From: Streptomyces niger
Lineage (GTDB): Bacteria; Actinomycetota; Actinomycetes; Streptomycetales; Streptomycetaceae
DNA: 64,000 nucleotides
NCBI RefSeq assembly: GCF_000718305.1
Contig: NZ_JOFQ01000005.1
Coordinates: forward strand, 62,001 to 126,000
Reading direction: 5' to 3'
The notes below the pieces were generated by a model. It did no database searches. It saw nothing but the letters and a program-made list of their open reading frames with translations, and was not told where the DNA came from. Shown piece after piece: positions 24,746 through 31,527 of this stretch (position 1 is its first letter; each line of letters begins with the position of its first letter). The translations under genes and the position numbers were made by a program.

Positions 24746-25351
24746 GTGGCAACGCCCCCTGGCGGATACCCGTACGATTTTGGGCACCATCCCGAGTCGC
24801 AGGGCGAGACTGGGTACAACCGCTTCAACTTCCCTTCCGCGCCGAGTCGCCGGCAGCCGCAGCCACCCGCGCCGCAGCCCTACGACACGACGTACGGCAG
24901 CCCCTCTCCGTCGCCGTACGGCCACGGTGACGAGGGGCCCCGGGTTCCCCGTATAGAACCGGTCCAGCCGCACCGGCGTCCCGAGCCGTCGGCACCGACC
25001 GGCGGGGCGCAGAACCCGCTGGTCCGCCCGTACGCCATGACCGGGGGCCGCACCCGGCCGCGCTACCAGCTCGCCATCGAGGCACTGGTGCACACCACGG
25101 CCGGCCAGGCTCAGCTGCAGGGCCAGCTGCCGGAGCATCAGCGCATCTGCCATCTGTGCCGCGAGATCAAGTCGGTCGCCGAGATCTCCGCGCTCCTCTC
25201 CATCCCCCTCGGCGTCGCCCGGATCCTCGTCGCCGACCTGGCGGAGGCCGGACTCGTCGCCATCCATCAGCCCGGCGGTGACGAGTCCGCCGGCGGACAG
25301 CCAGATGTGACACTGCTCGAAAGGGTGCTCAGTGGACTTCGCAAGCTCTAG
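24746..25351 (+). CDS. cvnC2: conservon 2 DUF742 protein CvnC2
   Basis: DUF742 protein of 201 residues starting at GTG 24746, three bases after GGAGGAGGAG (24734-24743); the ATG 14 codons earlier has no ribosome site. Residues 1-85 are a Pro/Tyr-rich extension (ATPPGGYPYDFGHHPESQG) that CvnC1 lacks. The core repeats the CvnC1 pattern: VRPYAMTGGRTRPRYQLAIE, EHQRICHLCREIKSVAEISA, LSIPLGVARILVADLAEAG. It overlaps cvnD2 by 20 bases. Confidence 0.93.
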   Translation: MATPPGGYPYDFGHHPESQGETGYNRFNFPSAPSRRQPQPPAPQPYDTTYGSPSPSPYGHGDEGPRVPRIEPVQPHRRPEPSAPTGGAQNPLVRPYAMTGGRTRPRYQLAIEALVHTTAGQAQLQGQLPEHQRICHLCREIKSVAEISALLSIPLGVARILVADLAEAGLVAIHQPGGDESAGGQPDVTLLERVLSGLRKL

Positions 25352-25910
25352 CGGTGCAGCCCGCTCCACCACCTCCGCGAAGATCGTGGTGGCGGGCGGC
25401 TTCGGCGTGGGCAAGACGACCTTCGTCGGGGCCGTCTCCGAGATCAATCCGCTGCGTACCGAAGCCGTGATGACCTCCGCTTCGGCGGGGATCGACGACC
25501 TGACGCACGCGCCGGACAAGACCACCACGACGGTGGCCATGGACTTCGGCCGTATCACCCTGGACCAGGACCTGATCCTGTACCTCTTCGGTACGCCGGG
25601 TCAGGACCGTTTCTGGTTCATGTGGGACGACCTCGTCCGCGGCGCGATCGGCGCCGTGGTGCTGGTGGACACCCGCCGCCTGGCGGACTGTTTCCCGGCC
25701 GTCGACTACTTCGAGAACAGCGGCCTGCCGTTCGTCATCGCCCTCAACGGCTTCGACGGACACCAGCCGTACACCCCCGACGAGGTCCGTGAGGCCCTGC
25801 AGATCGGCCCGGACGCACCGATCATCACGACGGACGCACGGCACCGCAGCGAGGCCAAGAGCGCGCTCATCACCCTCGTGGAGCACGCCCTCATGGCCCG
25901 CCTCCGCTGA
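25332..25910 (+). CDS. cvnD2: conservon 2 small GTPase CvnD2
   Basis: 192-residue GTPase with the same P-loop GGFGVGKTTFVG and GTPGQDRFWFMWDD as CvnD1, differing at about ten residues (for example SSSGAARS for SSEAESRS near the start). The overlap with cvnC2 and the spacing match conservon 1, so the eight genes look like a tandem duplication with divergence concentrated in the sensors. A long hairpin follows at 25921. Confidence 0.94.
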   Translation: MDFASSSGAARSTTSAKIVVAGGFGVGKTTFVGAVSEINPLRTEAVMTSASAGIDDLTHAPDKTTTTVAMDFGRITLDQDLILYLFGTPGQDRFWFMWDDLVRGAIGAVVLVDTRRLADCFPAVDYFENSGLPFVIALNGFDGHQPYTPDEVREALQIGPDAPIITTDARHRSEAKSALITLVEHALMARLR

Positions 25911-25920
25911 CCGTCCGTAC

Positions 25921-25960
25921 GCGAAGGGCCCCGCACACCGTGGTGTGCGGGGCCCTTCGC
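25921..25960 (+). terminator. conservon 2 terminator hairpin
   Basis: Nineteen-base perfect arms, GCGAAGGGCCCCGCACACC and its complement, with a two-base loop, ten bases past the cvnD2 stop. The arms GGGCCCCGCACACC recur at 29316-29345. Confidence 0.85.
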
Positions 25961-26039
25961 GCGCCGTCAGGGGCGCGGGAGCGTGTCGACATGCAGCTCC
26001 GCCGCGTGGGCGCGACCAGCCACCGCGGCGCCGCGGCCG

Positions 26040-27800
26040 TCAGCGGAGCGTGCTGCCCACGGCGGTGACGATCAACGCCAGCGAGGTGGCACCCGCGTCC
26101 GCGTGGCCATATCCCATGTCGCCCATACGGGCCGCGCGCCCCCGGGCCGGCATCAGATCCGCCGTCGCCACCGCGGCCTTCGTGGCCGCTTCCGCCGCGG
26201 CACGCCATGCGGCACCCACGTCCTCCCCGCCGCGCGCCGCCAACTCGGCCCGGAACGGGTCCAGGGCGTCGAGCATGGTCTTCTCCCCCACCGCGGCGCC
26301 GCCGAGCTCCGACACGGCCCGCTGCGCCGCCGCCACCGCCTCCGCGAGCAGCGCCGTCGTGCAGGCGGCGCCCTCCGGGGCCCGTACGAGGACGGCGCCG
26401 GTCTCGGCCAGCAGCGCGCCGTACAGCGCACCCGACGCGCCCCCGGAGGCGTCCGCGAGGGCCAGGCCGGCGGCGAGCAGCGCCCGGCCGGCGGAGCGCG
26501 GGTCACCGGCCGGCCCCGGCTCGCCGTCGCGCGCGGCGGCCACCGCGGCGCGCAGTCCGCGGACGATCCCGATGCCGTGGTCGCCGTCGCCGGCGACCCC
26601 GTCGAGCCGGCCCAGCTCGTCCTCGTTCGCGGCGACCAGGTCCAGCGCGGCCTGGAGCGCCGCGGTCGCGGGCAGGTCGGCGGACGACGCCTCGGCCGGT
26701 GCCGCGGGCGCGGCGGGCGCGGGGCTCTCCCGTACGTCGGCGTCGGCCGCGCGCGGCCCCGGCACGCTGCGGAAGGCCGGGGTGTCGCAGGGCGCGTCGT
26801 ACAGCGCGGCCAGTTCCTCGTCGAGGACCATCACCGACAGTGAGACGCCTGCCATGTCGAAGGAGGTGACGAACTCGCCGACCTCCGGCCGGAACGGCGT
26901 CAGCCCCGCGTCCTTGAGGCGCCGGTTGACCTGCCGGAAGACGACGAACATCTCCTCGTACTTGGTCCGGCCGAGGCCGTTCAGCAGCACGGCGACCCGG
27001 CCGCCCGCGCCCTCGGGCAGCGGCGGCAGCTCCGGGAGGAGGTTGTCCACCAGCTCGTCGGCGAGCTCGCTCGCGGTGAGGCCGCGGGTGGTGCGCAGGC
27101 CGGGCTCGCCGTGGATGCCCATGCCCAGCTCGGTGGTGCCCTTGTCGACGGTGAACAGCGGCTCGGTGGCGCCGGGCAGCGTACAGCCCGAGAAGGCGGC
27201 GCCGAAGGTGCGGGTCATCGCGTTGGCGCGGGCCGCCACCCGGGCCACGCCGTCCAGGTCGTCGCCGCGCTCGGCGGCCGCGCCCGCCACCTTGAAGACG
27301 AAGAAGTCGCCGGCCACGCCGCGCCGGTCGCGCGAGGGGTCGATCTCCTGGCCCTCGACCGGCGGCGGGCCGCTGGCCACGTCGTCGGTGACCAGGACGG
27401 TACGTACGGGCACGCCCTCGGCGGCGAGCCGGCGGGCCGCCAAGCCGAAGTGCATCACGTCGCCCGCGTAGTTCCCGTAGGACATCAGCACGCCGGCGCC
27501 GCCGTCGGCGGCCTTGGCGGTGCGGTAGATCTGCTCGGCGCTGGGGCTGGCGAAGACGTCGCCGACCGCCGCGGCGTCCGCGAGGCCGGGCCCGACGAGG
27601 CCGGCGAAGGCCGGGTAGTGGCCGGAGCCGCCGCCGATGACGAGGGCGACCTTGCCGGGGCGCGGGGCGTGGCGGCCGACCACGCCGAAGGTGTCGGGGA
27701 CCCGCCGGAGCGTGCGCGCGTAGGCGTCGGCCAGTCCTTCCAGCCAGTCCTCGCGGAAGGTCGCGGCGTGGTGTCCGAGGCCGTCGGGCGTCGTGGTCAT
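26040..27800 (-). CDS. DhaK-DhaL fusion kinase (dihydroxyacetone/erythrulose type)
   Basis: ATP-dependent kinase of small ketoses, 586 residues. Residues 1-330 are DhaK: GGGSGHYP at 56-63 and GMGIHGEPG with His230, which binds the substrate carbonyl covalently in this family. After a Pro/Ala linker, residues 385-586 are DhaL: AGDGDHGIGIVRGL near 400 with the Asp-Mg cluster, and GGASGALYGALL. ATP-using DhaKL fusions act on dihydroxyacetone, erythrulose or related ketoses; the neighbouring polyol permease favours a tetritol/tetrulose or glycerol-type substrate, but this is inference. No isomerase or dehydrogenase lies nearby. Confidence 0.9.
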   Translation of the reverse strand: MTTTPDGLGHHAATFREDWLEGLADAYARTLRRVPDTFGVVGRHAPRPGKVALVIGGGSGHYPAFAGLVGPGLADAAAVGDVFASPSAEQIYRTAKAADGGAGVLMSYGNYAGDVMHFGLAARRLAAEGVPVRTVLVTDDVASGPPPVEGQEIDPSRDRRGVAGDFFVFKVAGAAAERGDDLDGVARVAARANAMTRTFGAAFSGCTLPGATEPLFTVDKGTTELGMGIHGEPGLRTTRGLTASELADELVDNLLPELPPLPEGAGGRVAVLLNGLGRTKYEEMFVVFRQVNRRLKDAGLTPFRPEVGEFVTSFDMAGVSLSVMVLDEELAALYDAPCDTPAFRSVPGPRAADADVRESPAPAAPAAPAEASSADLPATAALQAALDLVAANEDELGRLDGVAGDGDHGIGIVRGLRAAVAAARDGEPGPAGDPRSAGRALLAAGLALADASGGASGALYGALLAETGAVLVRAPEGAACTTALLAEAVAAAQRAVSELGGAAVGEKTMLDALDPFRAELAARGGEDVGAAWRAAAEAATKAAVATADLMPARGRAARMGDMGYGHADAGATSLALIVTAVGSTLR

Positions 27801-27869
27801 CAGGGCACACTCCTTTGTTCCGTCCCTGTTGGATTTAACACCCGCATCACAGATTCGTCACCCCTCACC

Positions 27870-27944
27870 GCGTGAATCACGCTCGGTGCTGTGAGAATCA
27901 CGCCCCAGAAAACCGAGGATCACATCTTGCATGTGAAGTTCACA
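27870..27944. promoter_or_regulatory. cluster of GTGA/TCAC palindromes between the kinase and permease genes
   Basis: Within 75 bases lie four inverted repeats of the same half-site: GCGTGAATCACGC (27870-27882), GTGAGAATCAC (27891-27901), TCACAT..ATGTGA (27920-27936) and TGTGAAGTTCACA (27932-27944). They occupy the divergent promoter region, so they probably form a repressor or activator binding array; the regulator is not in the window. Confidence 0.55.
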
Positions 27945-28000
27945 GGATTCATGCTGCTGATGTCCCACCCTCACCACCCTCGCTCCCACGGAGGCGTGAC

Positions 28001-29305
28001 ATGGCTCCACCCTCGGCGCTCTCACTGCCCGACCGCCTCGGCATCCCCAAGGCGCTGGTCTACGGCTACCTCGGTGTGCTGCTCTTCATGGTCGGCGACG
28101 GCGTCGAGTCGGGCTTCATCGCGCCGTACATGGCGGACCACGGTGCCGGTACCGAGGTGCACGCCTCGTACGTCATCACCGCCTACGGCGTCACGGTCAT
28201 GCTCGCCTCCTGGCTCTCCGGCGCGCTCTCGGACCTGTGGGGGCCGCGCCGGGTGATGCAGCTGGGGCTGGCCATCTGGATCGTCTTCGACATCCTCTTC
28301 CTCGTCTTCGCGCTCGGCCCCGAGAACTACCCGCTGATGCTGGTCTTCTACGGGCTGCGCGGCTTCGGCTACCCGCTCTTCGCCTTCGGATTCCTGGTGT
28401 GGATCACGGCGACGGCGCCCATGGCCCGGATGGGGTCCGCGGTCGGCTGGTTCTACATGGCCTTCACCGGCGGCCTGCCCACGCTCGGCTCGCTGGTCGC
28501 CGGCGCCACCAACCCGGTCTTCGGCCAGTTCGGCACCCTGTGGGTGGCGCTCGGCATCATCGCGCTCGGCGGCGCCTTCTGCATGTTCGGCGTGAAGGAG
28601 CGCACCGGCTTCGCCCGGCTGGCACCGCCCGAGGTCAAGCCGGTGCAGTCGCTGATCTCCAGCCTCTCGATCGCCTGGACGCACCCCCGGGTCGCGGTGG
28701 GCTGCGTGGTGCGCATCATCAACACCGCGCCGGAGTTCGGCTTCCTGGTGTTCCTGCCCACGTTCTTCGCCAAGGAACTGCACTTCGGCGAGGGCCGCTG
28801 GCTGACCCTGCTCGCCGTGATCTACGGCACGAACGTCGTCTTCAACCTGATCTTCGGCGTCATCGGCGACAAGATCGGCTGGCGGAAGACGATCGCCTCC
28901 TTCGGCGGCATCGGCTGTGCGGTCACGACCCTGACGCTGTACTTCGTCCCGCAGGCCGTCGGCAGCAACTACCCCGTCGCGATCGTCTGCGGCATGCTCT
29001 ACGGCATCACGCTGGCCGGCTTCGTGCCGATCTCCGCGCTCATCCCGGCGCTGGCCCCGGAGAACAAGGGCGGCGCGATGGCGCTGCTGAACCTGGGCGC
29101 GGGCGGCGCGGCCTTCGTCGGCCCGGCGATCGTCAGCCTCTTCCTCACCCCGGTCGGCCCGGCCGGCGTCGTCATCATCTTCGCCGCGCTGTACGTCGTC
29201 TCCTCGCTGCTCACGCTGTACCTGAAGCTGCCCGAAGGGCACCGGCCATCAATTGAGGAACCCGGACGGCGAGCAACCGGGTCCGCGAAAGCGGCGGCGG
29301 TTTAG
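28001..29305 (+). CDS. MFS permease of the polyol (RbtT/DalT/CsbX) type
   Basis: 434-residue membrane transporter with about twelve hydrophobic segments. It starts at ATG 28001, six bases after GGAGG (27990-27994). The family feel is of the ribitol/arabitol permeases: PKALVYGYLGVLLFMVGDGV in TM1, SALSDLWGPRRVMQLGLA as the MFS loop 2-3 motif, RGFGYPLFAFGFLVWIT, and IFGVIGDKIGWRKT for the second half. Proton-driven uptake of a sugar alcohol or ketose is likely, to be phosphorylated by the divergent DhaKL. It ends just before a terminator shared with accE. Confidence 0.87.
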   Translation: MAPPSALSLPDRLGIPKALVYGYLGVLLFMVGDGVESGFIAPYMADHGAGTEVHASYVITAYGVTVMLASWLSGALSDLWGPRRVMQLGLAIWIVFDILFLVFALGPENYPLMLVFYGLRGFGYPLFAFGFLVWITATAPMARMGSAVGWFYMAFTGGLPTLGSLVAGATNPVFGQFGTLWVALGIIALGGAFCMFGVKERTGFARLAPPEVKPVQSLISSLSIAWTHPRVAVGCVVRIINTAPEFGFLVFLPTFFAKELHFGEGRWLTLLAVIYGTNVVFNLIFGVIGDKIGWRKTIASFGGIGCAVTTLTLYFVPQAVGSNYPVAIVCGMLYGITLAGFVPISALIPALAPENKGGAMALLNLGAGGAAFVGPAIVSLFLTPVGPAGVVIIFAALYVVSSLLTLYLKLPEGHRPSIEEPGRRATGSAKAAAV

Positions 29306-29312
29306 CCGCAAA

Positions 29313-29348
29313 AAGGGGCCCCGCACACCGAGGTGTGCGGGGCCCTTC
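29313..29348. terminator. bidirectional terminator between MFS permease and accE
   Basis: GGGCCCCGCACACC and its complement pair around a two-base loop. A run of six A at 29309-29314 gives U on the minus strand, so it suits the accE transcript well. Sequence nearly identical to the hairpin at 25921-25960. Confidence 0.85.
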
Positions 29349-29375
29349 CGTGCGTCGCTGCGGGTTTCCCGCTGC

Positions 29376-29603
29376 TCACCGCTGCCAGCTGCGCGCGCCG
29401 TGGAAGCCGCGCTGCCGCTCCAGGCGGCGCCAGCGGGCGGCCGTGGCGTACGGCTGCGCGGGGATGTCGGCCGGCCGGTGCGCGGCGCGGGCGAGCAGCA
29501 CCGCGGTCAGCGCGGCGAGCTCCTCCTCGCTGGCCTCGCCCTTCTCGACGCGGACCAGGGAACGGTCGGAGATATCGGCAGGGTTCACTTTCGTCGTCTC
29601 CAA
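29376..29603 (-). CDS. accE: acyl-CoA carboxylase epsilon subunit
   Basis: 75-residue accessory subunit that stabilises the actinobacterial acyl-CoA carboxylase complex. It opens METTKVNPADISDRSLVRVE, has EEELAALTAVLLARAA and ends in a basic Trp/Arg tail (WRRLERQRGFHGARSW), the typical AccE/PccE pattern. It follows accB by 45 bases on the same strand. Confidence 0.92.
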   Translation of the reverse strand: METTKVNPADISDRSLVRVEKGEASEEELAALTAVLLARAAHRPADIPAQPYATAARWRRLERQRGFHGARSWQR

Positions 29604-29648
29604 GGTCGCAGGGTTGCTGCGGGTGTGGTGGGCCGGTGGCGGCCGGGG

Positions 29649-31232
29649 TTACTGCGGCGGGTTGCCGTGCTTGCGGGCCGGCAGGTCCGCGTGCTTGGAC
29701 CGGAGCATGGCCAGCGAGCGGATCAGCACCTGGCGGGTCTCGGCGGGGTCGATCACGTCGTCGACCAGGCCGCGCTCGGCCGCGTAGTACGGGTGCATCA
29801 GCTCGGACTTGTACTCCTTGACCATGCGCGCCCGCATGGCCTCCGGGTCGTCCGCCTCGGCGATCTGCTTGCGGAAGATCACGTTGGCGGCGCCCTCGGC
29901 GCCCATCACGGCGATCTCGTTGGTCGGCCAGGCGTAGGTCAGGTCGGCGCCGATGGACTGGGAGTCCATGACGATGTAGGCACCGCCGTAGGCCTTGCGC
30001 AGCACGACCGAGATCCGCGGCACGGTGGCGTTGCAGTACGCGTACAGCAGCTTCGCGCCGTGCCGGATGATCCCGCCGTGCTCCTGGTCGACGCCCGGGA
30101 GGAAGCCGGGGACGTCCAGCAGCGTGAGGATCGGGATGTTGAAAGCATCGCACATCTGGACGAAGCGGGCGGCCTTCTCCGACGCCTCGATGTCCAGCAC
30201 GCCCGCCAGCGACTGCGGCTGGTTGGCGATGATGCCGACCGCCTCGCCGTCCATGCGGGACAGCGCGCAGATGATGTTGGTCGCCCAGCGCTCGTGGACC
30301 TCCAGGAACTCGCCGTCGTCGACGAGCTCCTCGATGACCTTGCGCATGTCGTACGGGCGGTTGCCGTCGGCCGGCACCAGGTCCAGCAGGGCGTCGCCCG
30401 AGCGGTCCGCCGGGTCGTCGCACGGGACCGACGGCGGGTTCTCCCGGTTGTTCGACGGCAGCAGCGAGAGCAGGTACCGCACCTCTTCCAGGCAGGTCTG
30501 CTCGTCGTCGTACGCGAAGTGGCACACGCCCGAGGTCTCGGCGTGCACGTCGGCGCCGCCCAGCCCGTTCTGGGTGATCTCCTCGCCGGTCACCGCGCGG
30601 ACCACGTCCGGGCCGGTGATGAACATCTGCGAGGTTTCCCGGACCATGAAGACGAAGTCGGTCAGGGCGGGGCTATAGGCCGCGCCGCCCGCGCACGGGC
30701 CGAGCATCACCGAGATCTGCGGGATGACACCCGAGGCCTTGGTGTTGCGCTGGAAGATGCCGCCGTAGCCGGCGAGCGCCGAGACGCCCTCCTGGATACG
30801 GGCGCCGGCACCGTCGTTCAGCGACACCAGCGGCGCACCGGCCTGGATGGCCATGTCCATGATCTTGTGGATCTTGGTGGCGTGGGCCTCGCCCAGCGCG
30901 CCGCCGAAGATCCGGAAGTCGTGCGCGTACACGAAGACGGTACGGCCGTGCACGGTGCCCCAGCCGGTGATCACACCGTCGGTGTAGGGCTTCTTGTTCT
31001 CCAGGCCGAAGCCGGTCGCCCGGTGCCGGCGCAGCGGCTCCACCTCGTTGAAGGAGTCCTCGTCCAGCAGGAGGTCGATCCGCTCGCGGGCGGTGAGCTT
31101 GCCCTTGGCGCGCTGGGCCTCGGTGGCGCGCTCACTCGGGCCTCGCCGGGCCTGCTCACGGATCGCGTGCAGCTCGGCGACGCGCCCGCGGGCGTCGTTC
31201 GCCTCGGCGGGCGCATCTTCGACAGTGGTCAT
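29649..31232 (-). CDS. accB: acyl-CoA carboxylase beta subunit (carboxyltransferase)
   Basis: Carboxyltransferase moving CO2 from biotin to acetyl- or propionyl-CoA to give malonyl- or methylmalonyl-CoA. The ATG at 31232 gives 527 residues (MTTVEDAPAEANDARGRVAE); the open frame upstream is not supported by a ribosome site. The two crotonase-like halves are present, with GGAGARIQEGVSALAGYGG-like and GFLPGVDQEHGGIIRHGAKL oxyanion motifs. YGGAYIVMDS carries Ile at the position where PccB has Asp, the residue linked to broad acetyl/propionyl use in S. coelicolor AccB. The biotin-carrying alpha subunit is encoded elsewhere. Confidence 0.95.
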   Translation of the reverse strand: MTTVEDAPAEANDARGRVAELHAIREQARRGPSERATEAQRAKGKLTARERIDLLLDEDSFNEVEPLRRHRATGFGLENKKPYTDGVITGWGTVHGRTVFVYAHDFRIFGGALGEAHATKIHKIMDMAIQAGAPLVSLNDGAGARIQEGVSALAGYGGIFQRNTKASGVIPQISVMLGPCAGGAAYSPALTDFVFMVRETSQMFITGPDVVRAVTGEEITQNGLGGADVHAETSGVCHFAYDDEQTCLEEVRYLLSLLPSNNRENPPSVPCDDPADRSGDALLDLVPADGNRPYDMRKVIEELVDDGEFLEVHERWATNIICALSRMDGEAVGIIANQPQSLAGVLDIEASEKAARFVQMCDAFNIPILTLLDVPGFLPGVDQEHGGIIRHGAKLLYAYCNATVPRISVVLRKAYGGAYIVMDSQSIGADLTYAWPTNEIAVMGAEGAANVIFRKQIAEADDPEAMRARMVKEYKSELMHPYYAAERGLVDDVIDPAETRQVLIRSLAMLRSKHADLPARKHGNPPQ

Positions 31233-31262
31233 ACGTCGACGGTACGCGGACACCTGCTCTTG

Positions 31263-31276
31263 AACCGATGTCGGTT
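31263..31276. promoter_or_regulatory. palindrome upstream of accB
   Basis: AACCGA-TG-TCGGTT, perfect six-base arms, 31 bases before the accB start. It could be an operator of a lipid-synthesis regulator; the assignment is speculative. Confidence 0.35.
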
Positions 31277-31527
31277 TCGTACAACGTCGAGCGCGATTTG
31301 GTGGGCAGGCAGAACAGAACCACGCTGTACGCGGGGCGCGGGCCGGGCCCGGACGCAAAGGACCACTCTCCGGGCACTGTGTGGGGCCCACAAAAGACAC
31401 CGGTGTTGTCTTGTGGCGGTCCGCCGGTTGACCTCGCTTCCCGGCCACCGGCCCGTACCGCCGCCGGCCACCGACCCCGTGCCGCCGCCGGGCGGCGGGG
31501 CCCGGCCCGCGCCGCCCGGCGGCCGGG

